Origin: JAOZTV01 sp965371805
GTDB lineage: Bacteria; Acidobacteriota; Aminicenantia; UBA2199
Direction of reading: 5' to 3'
NCBI GenBank assembly: GCA_965371805.1
Contig: CBDUZW010000061.1
Span: 1-31,999, forward strand
DNA: 31,999 nt
In this document: positions 16,680 through 25,860 of the stretch, piece after piece
How the letters are laid out: the number at the start of each line of letters is the position of its first letter
Position numbering within the stretch: position 1 is the stretch's first letter
Notes under the pieces: model-generated
Seen by the model: the letters and a program-made list of their open reading frames with translations, nothing else
The model's database searches: none
What the model was told of the DNA's origin: nothing
Position numbers and translations under genes: made by a program

Positions 16680-16709
16680 TCATATATAGAAATTTTTTTC
16701 TATATATGA
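16680..16709. terminator. Perfect 13-bp inverted repeat between convergent genes
   Basis: Arms TCATATATAGAAA (16680-16692) and TTTCTATATATGA (16697-16709) are exact reverse complements around a TTTT loop. The repeat covers the last codons and stop of the minus-strand kinase gene and lies 57 bp after comM. Only two pairs per arm are G-C, and only a short T run follows on either strand. It may stabilise or weakly end both converging transcripts. Confidence 0.35.
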
Positions 16710-19415
16710 TTTTAAACTTAACACTTTTTTTATAACAATTCCAATTTTTTTTTGAGTATAAGGCTTCTGAACATAATATTTAGCTCCTAGATTAAGCGCA
16801 TCTTTGACTCTTGAAGATTCAGAATAACCGCTGGCAATTATTACTTTTATATTTGGATCAATTTTTTTTAAACCTATAAACGTATCCAAGCCATCGATAC
16901 CGGGTTCCATTATCATATCAAGAATACATAAATCAACTTCATTGTTTTTAATATATTCTATACCTGATTTTCCATTAGAAACTGAATTAACCGAATAACC
17001 TAATTCAGTAAGCAGCGCTGTAGAAATTTCTCTCTGGATTTTCACATCATCTATGATCAGAATTTTTTCTCCTGAGCCATAGTACTCATTAATTGAAATA
17101 TTATTTAGATTTTCTGCCTTTAGTTCTTTTGTCACAGGAAAATATAATTCGAATGTGGTTCCTTTCCCCTCTAAACTTTCTACATCAATAAAACCATTAA
17201 GATCCTCTAAAGTTCCCCAAACAACAGCCATTCCTAATCCGGTTCCACTTCTTCCCATTTTTTTCTTTGTGTAAAATGGTTCAAAAATTTTATTTAGATC
17301 AATTTTACTGATTCCTATCCCAGTATCTTTAACTTTAAGAAGTACATAATTCCCACTTTTAATGGTTTTATAAAAACCTTTTTTTTCTTCCTTGAGAGTT
17401 TTTAATTCTGTGGAAATTAATATACTTCCTTCTGAAATTATAGATTCAGCTGCATTTGAAACTAAATTCATAATTGTTTTTAATAGTTGTATTGAAGATC
17501 CTTTAATCATAGGAATATTATTTGTTAAATCAGTCTTAATCTCTACTTTTAAGTGAAACTTTTGAAGTTTTTCAAAGATAGGAGATTTAATATAATCTAC
17601 GATTATTTCATTTAGATTTTCAATGGTATTAATAGTCACTCCTCTACGAGCTAGAGTTAAAAGGTCCTGAACAATAGCAGCCGCTTTAATTCCTGATTGC
17701 TGCATGGTAATTACCTGCTTTCTTATACCGCTATTGCCTGATAATTTTTTCAGAATAAGATCAGGATAACTGACGATCGCACCTAGAACATTATTGAGGT
17801 CATGAGCAACTCCACCAGCCAGTTTCCCGACAATTTCCATCTTTTCCATTCTGTTTAGGACTTCTTTATTCTCCCAATACCTGATTGCACTTGCAATTGT
17901 GTTAGATGTAATCGATAAAACATTTAAATTATCCTCAGAATATTTGTGATAATCTGAATAACTTTGAAGTACAATTACTCCTATAATCTCTTCGTCTGTA
18001 ACTTTAAGCGGGACGCCAATCCAGGACTTGGAATTAACTCCAATAAGTTCTACTCCTAACTTACTCAATTTATTTTCTATAGATGAACCGTTTACAAGTA
18101 ACGGTTTTTTTGTTCTGAAAACATAATTTGTTAAACTATTTTTTAATTCAAGAGGTATGTTTGGATCAACATGTTCTTCAGGGTTAATGTCTACTACATA
18201 AGGGAAAGTATAGGTAGATAATTCTTTGTCATGGATTAATGCTATATAAAAATTCTTGGCATACATTAAAAGATTTATCTGCTTATAAACCATTTCTGAT
18301 AGTTCTCTTAGATTTTTAGTACTCCTGCTTGCCTCAGAAATATTTAACAATACGTCTTTGATTTGTTCATTTTTTTTTGATTCTGTAATATCATTTACTA
18401 TGCAGACAATTCCCTCTTTTATACCTACCTTGCTGATAATCATAGATATTGATAGAAGCACTGCAACATTCACACCCTCTTTTGTTTTAAAAACTGTCTC
18501 AATATTTGTATATTCATCTACAGTATCAATCTTTTTTAAAATCAAATCATATTCATCACTATTTTTTAAAATAATACTTAATGATTTACCTTCTAACTCT
18601 TCATTAGAAAATCCAAACGTCCTAATAGTCGCTTTATTAACAGAGATAATCTTCTTATCGGTATTTAAAAGTATCAGGTTGTCAAACATTGTATTTATTA
18701 TATTCTCTGCAGCGAATTTAGGGGTTATATCCAGTGACCGGTACTTTACTATCCCATAAACCGAAAAAATCCCCCACGGTACTCCACTCAAACTCCCAAT
18801 ATTATAAAAATTAAATATATTAAATATAAATGGTAATATTAGATCAGTTGAATATGCCATAGAAAAAGCAAATAATCCACCATATACAATTATTTTCATC
18901 TGTTTAATTCGAATTAAATTATCTGATTTTGAGATCATCTTAAACCCCAGATAAATTGATAAATAATTGATAACAAATGAATATACAAAAAAGAGATATG
19001 AGTATATTGATTTTGTCCATACCCCTCTCCATCCAAAGGACAAATATTTTGGAACCACCATCTGGTGATTCCACTGGGCAATTAAAAAAAAGATTGGAAT
19101 TCCTATTATTAGAGAAATCATCAATTTGTTCTTTAAAATCTTATCTCTTTTAGTGAAAATAAGTATGAAAATTAAAAGTATACTACTTAGAAAGAGCCAA
19201 CCAAAACTAGTTAAATTAATGATTAGGTTTGCAGATTTTTCAGACAGTTGATCCTTAAAGAGAAAAAGAGAAAAAAAACTCCAGAGAAAAAAAAATAACA
19301 TAAAAACTGAATAGAGTTTTGCTGGAACAAACTTAGGTGTTTTTAATGTGAGAATAATAATTAAGGACAAATATATTATAGATGCAATAATATTTAAAAC
19401 CTGAATAACACTCAT
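16680..19415 (-). CDS. Hybrid sensor histidine kinase: 7TM, PAS, GAF, HisKA, HATPase, receiver
   Basis: A 911-residue membrane sensor. An N-terminal seven-helix module (about 5-231) resembles the HisKA_7TM sensory region and is followed by PAS (about 235-345) and GAF (about 365-520). The phosphoacceptor motif GKLAGGVAHDLNNVLG gives the His, near residue 540. The ATPase domain has the N box (MNLVSNAAESI), DTGIGI, and GTGLGMAVVWG. A receiver domain from about 790 has IIDDVKI, phosphoacceptor Asp in LCILDMIM, and the conserved Lys in YVQKPYTQKK. Histidine and receiver in one chain suggest phosphorelay to an unseen Hpt or regulator; no output regulator is adjacent. A promoter and a GGAG SD precede the start. 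Signal unknown. Confidence 0.92.
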   Translation of the reverse strand: MSVIQVLNIIASIIYLSLIIILTLKTPKFVPAKLYSVFMLFFFLWSFFSLFLFKDQLSEKSANLIINLTSFGWLFLSSILLIFILIFTKRDKILKNKLMISLIIGIPIFFLIAQWNHQMVVPKYLSFGWRGVWTKSIYSYLFFVYSFVINYLSIYLGFKMISKSDNLIRIKQMKIIVYGGLFAFSMAYSTDLILPFIFNIFNFYNIGSLSGVPWGIFSVYGIVKYRSLDITPKFAAENIINTMFDNLILLNTDKKIISVNKATIRTFGFSNEELEGKSLSIILKNSDEYDLILKKIDTVDEYTNIETVFKTKEGVNVAVLLSISMIISKVGIKEGIVCIVNDITESKKNEQIKDVLLNISEASRSTKNLRELSEMVYKQINLLMYAKNFYIALIHDKELSTYTFPYVVDINPEEHVDPNIPLELKNSLTNYVFRTKKPLLVNGSSIENKLSKLGVELIGVNSKSWIGVPLKVTDEEIIGVIVLQSYSDYHKYSEDNLNVLSITSNTIASAIRYWENKEVLNRMEKMEIVGKLAGGVAHDLNNVLGAIVSYPDLILKKLSGNSGIRKQVITMQQSGIKAAAIVQDLLTLARRGVTINTIENLNEIIVDYIKSPIFEKLQKFHLKVEIKTDLTNNIPMIKGSSIQLLKTIMNLVSNAAESIISEGSILISTELKTLKEEKKGFYKTIKSGNYVLLKVKDTGIGISKIDLNKIFEPFYTKKKMGRSGTGLGMAVVWGTLEDLNGFIDVESLEGKGTTFELYFPVTKELKAENLNNISINEYYGSGEKILIIDDVKIQREISTALLTELGYSVNSVSNGKSGIEYIKNNEVDLCILDMIMEPGIDGLDTFIGLKKIDPNIKVIIASGYSESSRVKDALNLGAKYYVQKPYTQKKIGIVIKKVLSLKSYIEKNFYI

Positions 19416-19435
19416 ATTTCCTGCTCCGACTAAAT

Positions 19436-19464
19436 ATAATACTATAATTAGATTTACAATTCAA
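19436..19464 (-). promoter_or_regulatory. Promoter of the hybrid kinase gene
   Basis: On the minus strand, TTGAAT (19464-19459) and TATTAT (19441-19436) are separated by 17 bp. The expected transcript starts near 19429, leaving about 14 nt of leader that contains a GGAG SD before the ATG at 19415. Confidence 0.5.
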
Positions 19465-19527
19465 CTTTGAATTATATTGTTTTTTGAATATTGAAATATT
19501 GCAATTTTTTTATTAAAAGCTGAATTA

Positions 19528-20634
19528 TTAAATAACTTTATTTTTAATCCCTTCAATTTCAGTAAACAAATTCAATGAATTTTCGACGACTTTGTCCATA
19601 TTTAAATATCTATATTCTGCAAGCCTACCTAAAAAATATGTATCCTTTAAAGACTCTGATAATTTTTTATACTTGAGGTAAAGAAAATTGTTTTCTTTTC
19701 TTGGGATAGGATAGTATGGATCACCTTCAGATTTTGGATACTCATAGCAAATAATGGTTTTCTTGTTTTTTTGAAAATACAAATGTTTGAATTCTGTAAT
19801 TCTTGTGTAATCGTTATAGTTTGGATAATTTACAACAGCAACTGACTGAAAATACTCTTTATTCAATGATTCAAACTTAAAATCCAGGCTCCTATAAGGA
19901 AGTTTACCAAATTTATATTCAAAAAATGAGTCAATTGCTCCTGTATAGACCATTTTTTTGAATTTAATTGTGTTTTTTATGTTTTTTAGTTCTGTATTTA
20001 ATCGTATTGTAATGTTATTATGGTTTAGTAAATTTTTAAAAAGAGTTGCAAATCCATCTTTAGGTATTCCCTGATATGGATCTTTAAAGTACCTGGTATC
20101 TCTACTGAATCTAACTGGTATTCTATTTAAAACTGTCTTATCCAATTTATCAGGATATACACCCCATTGCTTTTTTGTATAATTTTTAAAAAAAAGATCA
20201 TACAGATCTTCTCCTACTTGAGATAAAACTACATCCTCTGAATTCTTGATATCACTTTTAATAATTTTCTTGTTATCCAGAAATGTCTTCATACTTTCAG
20301 CTGTGAATTCTCTATTATATAATTGTTCTAATGTTTTAATTGTAATAGGAAAAGACACTTCTATATTACCAAGATTTACAAGAACCTGATGCTCATAACT
20401 ATTCCATTGAGTATAAGTTGAAAGATAATCCCAAACAATGGTTGATCTTGTATGAAAAATATGGGGACCATATTTCTGGATCCATAAATCATCTTTACTT
20501 TTAAAATCAAACGAATTTCCGCCAATATGATCTCTTTTATCTATAATTAAAACAGACTCACCAGCATTTGCAGCTTCTCTGGCAAATACGGCACCAGAGA
20601 ACCCAGCTCCAACTATTAAATAATCATACTCCAT
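19528..20634 (-). CDS. glf: UDP-galactopyranose mutase
   Basis: A 368-residue flavoenzyme that converts UDP-galactopyranose to UDP-galactofuranose, the donor for galactofuranose in surface glycans. The FAD-binding start DYLIVGAGFSGAVFAREAA and DKRDHIGGNSFD are canonical, as are YGPHIFHT and NYTKKQWG. Conserved substrate-site segments are RIPVRFSRDTRYF and YTGAIDSFFEYKFG, and RLAEYRYLNMD near the end supplies the flavin-contacting loop. The length is standard. It starts immediately after the stop of the TPR-like gene, with no gap; AGGGG upstream lies within that gene and can act as SD. No other polysaccharide gene is next to it, apart from the glycosyltransferase 7 kb away. Confidence 0.95.
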   Translation of the reverse strand: MEYDYLIVGAGFSGAVFAREAANAGESVLIIDKRDHIGGNSFDFKSKDDLWIQKYGPHIFHTRSTIVWDYLSTYTQWNSYEHQVLVNLGNIEVSFPITIKTLEQLYNREFTAESMKTFLDNKKIIKSDIKNSEDVVLSQVGEDLYDLFFKNYTKKQWGVYPDKLDKTVLNRIPVRFSRDTRYFKDPYQGIPKDGFATLFKNLLNHNNITIRLNTELKNIKNTIKFKKMVYTGAIDSFFEYKFGKLPYRSLDFKFESLNKEYFQSVAVVNYPNYNDYTRITEFKHLYFQKNKKTIICYEYPKSEGDPYYPIPRKENNFLYLKYKKLSESLKDTYFLGRLAEYRYLNMDKVVENSLNLFTEIEGIKNKVI

Positions 20635-21405
20635 TTAAATTGCCCCTATTTGTATTTTTACAAATGTATTAATTATATCTACATTCTTTCTAATATAGTT
20701 ATCTCTTAGGGATATTCTCTTTAATACTCCTTTATATAAATCAAGAAAACTTTTTTTTAATCTTTTATCATTTGTAGTTTCATAAAAATTTTTCAGAACC
20801 CTTAATGCCTCCCTATATTTTCCGCTCTCCTCATAGAATTTACCAGATAATGAAGCTACATATGGAGATGGCCCTTGAGGTGTAGGCTGCTGAAGTTGGT
20901 GATCGTATTTATTTGCTGCAATCTCATAATACCTACCTGCAAATTCAGGTTCATCAAGACTATAATAATAATTAAAACCAATCATTTCAGAAAATTTCCA
21001 ATTGTCCGGATGATATCGCAACCCTATTTTTAATATTTCTATGGAACTTCTTGAACTTGGATCTACAGTCTTTAAAATATTATTTCCCATTAAAAAAGCT
21101 TCCTTATTATATGGGTCCATTTCAACTGCAGTAAAAAACAGTTTTTTTAAATGTTTAAATTTAAAGGTATGACGTTGAAAATAGTGTTCTCCATAATAAG
21201 TTAATGCTTTTGCAAGTACAAAGTCTGCAATTAATTGATCAAAACCAAGAGATATAAATTTCAAGTAAGGAATTTCCGGTAGATAAAGTTCTGCTTCCTC
21301 TTCTAACTCAATTTTTTTTTCTTTTGAAAGATAATTTTGTGACTCAATTACTATTACTAATAATAAGACAAAAAACAAGAGCCATATAATTTTTTTTAAA
21401 TTCAT
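20635..21405 (-). CDS. Membrane-anchored TPR-like protein
   Basis: A 256-residue protein with one N-terminal membrane segment (about 5-22, signal anchor) and a helical body. TPR-like helix pairs can be read at HLKKLFFTAVEMDPYNKEAF, SIEILKIGLRYHPDNWKF, EFAGRYYEIAANK and KYREALRVLKNFYETT. Proteins of this layout are often encoded beside ABC-2 permease and ATPase genes. Its start overlaps the end of the permease gene by 4 nt (ATGA), so it probably works with the exporter on the periplasmic side. Its exact role is not known. Confidence 0.7.
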   Translation of the reverse strand: MNLKKIIWLLFFVLLLVIVIESQNYLSKEKKIELEEEAELYLPEIPYLKFISLGFDQLIADFVLAKALTYYGEHYFQRHTFKFKHLKKLFFTAVEMDPYNKEAFLMGNNILKTVDPSSRSSIEILKIGLRYHPDNWKFSEMIGFNYYYSLDEPEFAGRYYEIAANKYDHQLQQPTPQGPSPYVASLSGKFYEESGKYREALRVLKNFYETTNDKRLKKSFLDLYKGVLKRISLRDNYIRKNVDIINTFVKIQIGAI

Positions 21406-22169
21406 AGTTCCCTTTTTTTAAATATTAGAACTGCAATAAAAAAAATCAGAATCGAATATGATAGAGCATAAAGGCTTGCCTGTAAATAATATGTAAATGA
21501 AATATCGAGATCATATACTATTGCAGTTTTTTTATTAAAAAACTCAAGATTCGGTAAAATAGGATAAATAATCTGGATAAAATATTTCAATATAAGATTT
21601 GATGATTTATCAACTATTATTGCTGCTTTTTCAATAGAATGCCCTATTACATAAATAAGGAGAGTTAAAAACATTGCCAATTGAGGGGAAGTGCTTACAG
21701 AAAACAGAAAGGCAAATGATACTATTATAAGCATTTCTAAAAAAGTAAAAAAACCAGCCGTGAGAAGACCTGAGAACCAGAATTCATCCTGAAAGAAAGA
21801 GATTAATGCAATTACTAAAATAATCATAAATATTCCTACAATCAATGAGACTAAAATTGAGATATATCCTCCTTTCAGATAATCAGATCTATTTACAGGT
21901 TTTGCAAACAAAAAATATAAAGTTTTTTGAGATATATCCCTGGTTATCAAATTAATCCCCAGAAAAATAATAATAAATAATGAGAAAATATTTAGAATTG
22001 ACAGTCCCAGGTCCTTTGTTGCTTTTATCTTTTCTCCAACGACCATTTCATTTAGGATCAATGATGACAATACAAGAATAGCCGCCCCCAGTAGTACTGA
22101 AAGGTATATTTTATCTCTAACAAGCTCTCTATATAGTATTCTTGCAATTAATACAGTTCTATTTTTCAT
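21402..22169 (-). CDS. ABC-2 type transporter permease
   Basis: A 255-residue membrane protein with about six TM segments and an N-terminal RTVLIARILYRELVRDKIY segment typical of ABC-2 permeases. The conserved internal RDISQKTLYFLFAKPVNRSDYLKG element, between TM2 and TM3, identifies the NosY/ABC-2 type. The start at ATG 22169 is chosen because GGAG lies 7 nt ahead; a GTG at 22187 in frame is the alternative. It overlaps the ATPase gene by 11 nt, so the two form one exporter. Substrate unknown. Confidence 0.87.
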   Translation of the reverse strand: MKNRTVLIARILYRELVRDKIYLSVLLGAAILVLSSLILNEMVVGEKIKATKDLGLSILNIFSLFIIIFLGINLITRDISQKTLYFLFAKPVNRSDYLKGGYISILVSLIVGIFMIILVIALISFFQDEFWFSGLLTAGFFTFLEMLIIVSFAFLFSVSTSPQLAMFLTLLIYVIGHSIEKAAIIVDKSSNLILKYFIQIIYPILPNLEFFNKKTAIVYDLDISFTYYLQASLYALSYSILIFFIAVLIFKKREL

Positions 22170-23046
22170 AATACTGCTCCAACTCACCTGAGAGATCAGA
22201 TTTAATACTTATTATTTCTTTATTCTGCATTTTTATTTCTTCAAGTAAAGTCCAGAATTTTTCCTTTCCATTGATTAGATAAAATTTCCTGTTATTACCT
22301 TCCATAATCTCTACTTTGTAGGAATTTTTATCTCTAAGTGAAGAAATATCTTTATATAAAACGATTTTTCCACCCTTTATCATTATAACTTCATCACACA
22401 AAGATTCTATATCATCGAGATTATGAGTCGAAAAAATGGTAGTTTTTCCCTCTTTGCTCTTATTTAAGATCATATCTTTGACCATCTTTCTACCTATCGG
22501 ATCTAAACCTGACATAGGTTCATCTAATATAATAATTTCTGGTGAATGAATAATTGCCTGAGCTATTCCAAGCCGTTGAACCATTCCTTTTGAAAAACTT
22601 CTAACTTTTTCATTTCTATTTTCAAATAAACCTACAAATTTTATTGTATCTTCAATTTTCTTTTTATCTTTATCAAAATTTATTAAATCTAATGAAAACT
22701 CTAATAATTCAAAAGCAGTTATGTTTCTAAAAAAAACCGGGTTTTCAGGTAAAAAACCAATTTTCTTTTTATTATCATTAATATTAGTACTGCCGAGTAT
22801 ATCTACTGAACCTGAATCAGGATTAATAATTCCAGTTATTATCTTTAATAAAGTAGTCTTTCCAGCACCATTCGGTCCCAATATTCCAACAATTTTACCC
22901 TTGTTTATAGAAATACTCACATTATCAAGTGCATTTATAAAACTGAAATTCTTTTTGTATCTTTTGTTTACATTTTCTACATTTATAACCATTTTCAAGT
23001 TTATCAATATTTGTTGATTTTTGCAATCAAAAAAACAAATAATCAT
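22159..23046 (-). CDS. ABC transporter ATP-binding protein
   Basis: The ATPase subunit of the exporter with the downstream permease. It has Walker A GPNGAGKTTL, Q-loop LPENP, signature SFSKGM (a CcmA/NatA-like form), Walker B IIILDEPMSGLDP, and H-loop STHNL, all intact. The start is uncertain. Homologues should begin at MVINVENV (ATG 22992, no SD), but the ATG at 23046 has AAGGA 6 nt ahead and would add 18 unusual residues (IICFFDCKNQQILINLK). The upstream region is shared with the divergent CheA-like gene, and the two promoters must overlap within about 45 bp. Confidence 0.92.
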   Translation of the reverse strand: MIICFFDCKNQQILINLKMVINVENVNKRYKKNFSFINALDNVSISINKGKIVGILGPNGAGKTTLLKIITGIINPDSGSVDILGSTNINDNKKKIGFLPENPVFFRNITAFELLEFSLDLINFDKDKKKIEDTIKFVGLFENRNEKVRSFSKGMVQRLGIAQAIIHSPEIIILDEPMSGLDPIGRKMVKDMILNKSKEGKTTIFSTHNLDDIESLCDEVIMIKGGKIVLYKDISSLRDKNSYKVEIMEGNNRKFYLINGKEKFWTLLEEIKMQNKEIISIKSDLSGELEQYYEK

Positions 23047-23055
23047 AAAACATCC

Positions 23056-23084
23056 TTGACAAAATATATATAAATATATAATAT
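23056..23084 (+). promoter_or_regulatory. Promoter of the CheA-like gene, leaderless arrangement
   Basis: TTGACA (23056-23061) and TAATAT (23079-23084) are separated by 17 bp; TATAAT at 23077-23082 with 15 bp is an alternative reading. The ATG at 23091 is six bases after the -10 box, leaving no leader for a SD site. The promoter lies within the 44-bp divergent gap to the ABC ATPase gene. Confidence 0.6.
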
Positions 23085-23090
23085 CATTTT

Positions 23091-24776
23091 ATGACAATTG
23101 ATGAAGAGACTATAGATTTAATAAACGATTTTATACGAGAAACTGAAACATCACTTGAAGCAATTGATGAATCAATTTTAAATCTTAAGCAATATATCTT
23201 TCCAATTCAGAAAGATTTTGATTTTAATATGTTCATTACACATTTCAGAGGCCTGAATGTACCTCAGTACCTCGAAAGCATTCAGAGTATTAACCGCGTT
23301 GTTCATACAATAAAAGGAATCAGCGCATTTATCGATCTTAATGTTTTAAACGCATACTGCCATAAAACTGAAGAGTTAACACTTGATCTGGCAAACGGCA
23401 AAATTTTTCTAAATAAAACTGCATATAATATCATTGAGTCCCTACCCAATATTCTGAATAGATTTATTGAAAAGATAAAAGAGGAATATGTTGATAAAGG
23501 AATTGATGTAGAAAAAGAGATCCTTGCCGTTGAATCTTGTAGAAATGAATTAATAAACTTAATGGGAACAGAAGTGATTCATTTTGACGAACTTTCAGGA
23601 AAGGATATGGGACGTATTAGAGAATCAAGAAAAGCTCTAAAGGTAACCATAGATTTTGACAAATACAATAAACTATTAAATAAGTTTCAAGCATTTTCCC
23701 AGGATAGTCTTTCATTAATTAAAGACTCTGAAATTTCAAAACATGTTGTTAATGAGATAAACAAAGGGTTTACAGAACATCTTGATGGTCTTATAATGTC
23801 TGCTCAAAGCGAAATGATGCTGTCGCGATATCCAAGAATTGTTACAGATTTAGGCTCTACAATGGGCAAGAATATTAACCTTGTGGTTATCCGAAATGAT
23901 GCAATGGCTGCTCCTGATGTGTGGGACAAATGTCATAATGCATTAGTTCATATTGTTAGGAATGCTGTAGATCATGGAATAGAATCAATAAAAGATAGAG
24001 AAATAAATGGCAAATCACCTGAAGGAAGTATTGAAATGTCCATTTATGAAGATTTTAAAAACATATATATATCAATTGTTGATGATGGTGCTGGAATTGA
24101 TGCAGATAAGGTCTCTAAAATTGCATTATCAAAAGGAATTATCTCAAATGAGGAATTAAAAAAAATGTCAATAATGGAAAAACAAAAACTTATTTTTAGA
24201 CCAGGTTTTTCCACAAAAGAAAGCGCTACAGAGGTATCAGGACGTGGAGTTGGTATGGATGCTGTTCATAAAGAAATAGAAATTAATTTAAATGGACATA
24301 TTTTTTTAGAATCTACAGTTGGATTTGGTACTTCCATAATGTTAGAGATACCAAAAAATGAAACCCTCTCTGAATGCATCGTATTTGGTGATGAAAAGCA
24401 TATCTATGGAATTCCTGTTGTTGATGGAATAGAATTTTTAGAGTGTAATCCAAAATTTATAAACAGAGTATTGGGAAAAACAACAGTCTATACAGAAGGT
24501 GATCTGGAATTACCTATTATAAACCTTTTTAAACATATTCATAAATATGAGTATAATAAAATTAAAATGGACTTTCTACCAATAATAAAAATTGGTAGTG
24601 GAAAAAGTGCATATGGTCTTGTTGTTCCTGGTATAAAAGGACATGAAAGAATAAACATAGACAGAAGAAAAAACATCAAAAAAGCTGTATTGGATGAAGG
24701 GATAGTTTTTGGCTATGGATTAACTGACCCAATAACAACAATATTAGATTTGGACTACATTTCTAATCTTTTTTAA
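23091..24776 (+). CDS. CheA-like histidine kinase
   Basis: A 561-residue soluble kinase with the CheA order of domains. The N-terminal Hpt has the phosphoacceptor His72 in VVHTIKG. It is unusual in having about 25 extra residues (35-62) before that helix. A long helical middle (about 170-245) stands where the dimerisation domain should be. The ATPase domain has the N box HIVRNAVDHGIES (287-299), DDGAGID (331-337) and GRGVGMDAVHKEIE (385-398). A CheW-like domain fills about 425-555. The normally conserved G-x-x-x-E-x-D-R segment before the N box is changed to RNDAMAAPDVWDK. It probably autophosphorylates and passes phosphate to an unseen response regulator. No CheW or CheY is adjacent; the next gene is a small acidic protein. 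Confidence 0.88.
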   Translation: MTIDEETIDLINDFIRETETSLEAIDESILNLKQYIFPIQKDFDFNMFITHFRGLNVPQYLESIQSINRVVHTIKGISAFIDLNVLNAYCHKTEELTLDLANGKIFLNKTAYNIIESLPNILNRFIEKIKEEYVDKGIDVEKEILAVESCRNELINLMGTEVIHFDELSGKDMGRIRESRKALKVTIDFDKYNKLLNKFQAFSQDSLSLIKDSEISKHVVNEINKGFTEHLDGLIMSAQSEMMLSRYPRIVTDLGSTMGKNINLVVIRNDAMAAPDVWDKCHNALVHIVRNAVDHGIESIKDREINGKSPEGSIEMSIYEDFKNIYISIVDDGAGIDADKVSKIALSKGIISNEELKKMSIMEKQKLIFRPGFSTKESATEVSGRGVGMDAVHKEIEINLNGHIFLESTVGFGTSIMLEIPKNETLSECIVFGDEKHIYGIPVVDGIEFLECNPKFINRVLGKTTVYTEGDLELPIINLFKHIHKYEYNKIKMDFLPIIKIGSGKSAYGLVVPGIKGHERINIDRRKNIKKAVLDEGIVFGYGLTDPITTILDLDYISNLF

Positions 24777-24794
24777 AATAAATAGAAAAAAGGG

Positions 24795-24823
24795 TTGACA
24801 AAATAGCCAATTTAATTTTAAAT
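24795..24823 (+). promoter_or_regulatory. Promoter of the small acidic protein gene
   Basis: TTGACA (24795-24800) is perfect; 17 bp later TTAAAT (24818-24823) is a moderate -10. Downstream an AGGAG at 24843-24847 gives a good SD 7 nt before the ATG at 24855. The gene therefore has its own leadered transcript although it follows the CheA-like gene by only 78 nt. Confidence 0.45.
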
Positions 24824-24854
24824 TATAAAATGAAATATTGTTAGGAGTAACAAG

Positions 24855-25214
24855 ATGCAACAAATTGAAGTAATGTCATGGCAGACACTTAATGCTTTGA
24901 AAGAATCCGCCACAAAAACAGTTGAAACTGTCAGCGATCTCGATACTGATGATCATATGTCAATCTTCATGAAGATTGATGAAGATTATTTAGAGTTATA
25001 TTATAGTGAAATAGAATCAAATTATATACGACATTTTGATGATGAAGATGAGTTTTTTAAATTTATAGATGATCGAAAGAATGAACTTGGGGAAGACAAA
25101 TTTGACACTATAGATTATTATAATGAAAATGAGGACAATTTTGGAAGTGAAGGATCTTCTGGAAATTTAGAAGGCTTCAGTATTAAGAGTGATGATTCAG
25201 AAGAAGACTTTTAG
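24855..25214 (+). CDS. Small acidic protein of unknown function
   Basis: A 119-residue soluble protein I cannot assign. It is strongly acidic, rich in Asp, Glu, Ser and aromatic residues. A helical N-terminus (NALKESATKTVETVSDL) is followed by a stretch with alternating acidic and aromatic residues (YLELYYSEIESNYIRHF, DEDEFFKFID). The disordered C-terminal third ends SDDSEEDF. A good SD and its own promoter argue that it is real. It lies between the CheA-like gene and the ATP synthase block, and the next gene starts 17 nt after its stop. It may be co-transcribed with the atp genes. Confidence 0.7.
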   Translation: MQQIEVMSWQTLNALKESATKTVETVSDLDTDDHMSIFMKIDEDYLELYYSEIESNYIRHFDDEDEFFKFIDDRKNELGEDKFDTIDYYNENEDNFGSEGSSGNLEGFSIKSDDSEEDF

Positions 25215-25231
25215 TATATAATGAGAATGCA

Positions 25232-25432
25232 ATGGCATTAAAGAATAGAGTTGATTCTTCAGTTGGACTTATGTTTCCCGCTTCAATAACAATTGGTTTA
25301 ATTATTGGATATTTTCTTGACAAATTATTTGGAACAGATCCAATATTATTAATTATTTTTGTGTTATATGGTATTATTGCTGCTTTTGTAAATTTGTTCA
25401 AATATTCAAAACCGAATAAAGACAAAAAATGA
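25232..25432 (+). CDS. atpZ: AtpZ-like ATP synthase assembly protein
   Basis: A 66-residue membrane protein with two TM helices. SSVGLMFPASITIGLIIGYFL is helix 1, followed by DKLFGTDP and then LLIIFVLYGIIAAFVNLFKY as helix 2. The G-x-x-x-G-Y-x-L-D-x-x-x-G-T-x-P pattern is the hallmark of the AtpZ/AtpI family, whose members help Fo ring assembly or carry Mg2+/Ca2+. The end overlaps the next gene by 4 nt (ATGA). TATAAT at 25217-25222 lies 9 nt before the ATG, but no matching -35 box is seen. Confidence 0.8.
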   Translation: MALKNRVDSSVGLMFPASITIGLIIGYFLDKLFGTDPILLIIFVLYGIIAAFVNLFKYSKPNKDKK

Positions 25433-25860
25433 CCAGAAGCAATTTTTTTTTAAACAAAATCTATAAAAATTCAACAATTATAGTTGTAGTATTAATGATT
25501 ATGAGTTATATTTTAACAGGAGAAATTATTTATAGTTTTATTTCTCTGTTTGCTGCAATTACAGGTATATTTGGGTTTTTTTTAAGTATAAAAACGCTGG
25601 ATAGATTTTTAAAAAATAAAAAAGGGCAAGTACTGCTATTTTTTGTTTTTTTTTTAAAATTAATTATTATATCAGTTGGTTTTTTTATAATATCAAGGAT
25701 TTCTGATAAAGCAGTACTTTTTTATATAGCAGGGATATCTGTAATTGTTTTGTCTATGATGTTTGAAGGATTTTTGCTTTTAATTAATAAGAAAAATAAT
25801 CTGAATGATGATGATAAATTGATTAATAAAAACAAAGAGGTAATAAATGGAAGAACATAA
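25429..25860 (+). CDS. atpI: AtpI-like ATP synthase subunit I
   Basis: A 143-residue membrane protein with four hydrophobic segments (about 17-30, 33-53, 66-85, 93-116) and a basic, hydrophilic tail. Sequence conservation in AtpI is low; the call rests on topology, length and its place between atpZ and atpB. AtpI assists insertion and ring assembly of the c subunit. It overlaps both neighbours: the start overlaps atpZ by 4 nt and the stop lies inside the start of atpB by 14 nt. Confidence 0.75.
   Translation: MTRSNFFLNKIYKNSTIIVVVLMIMSYILTGEIIYSFISLFAAITGIFGFFLSIKTLDRFLKNKKGQVLLFFVFFLKLIIISVGFFIISRISDKAVLFYIAGISVIVLSMMFEGFLLLINKKNNLNDDDKLINKNKEVINGRT

Noticed and set aside
25199..25214. The C-terminal EEDF of the acidic protein as a CheR-type tether like that of the chemoreceptor
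   Set aside because: It lacks the first aromatic residue of the x-aromatic-x-x-aromatic pattern.
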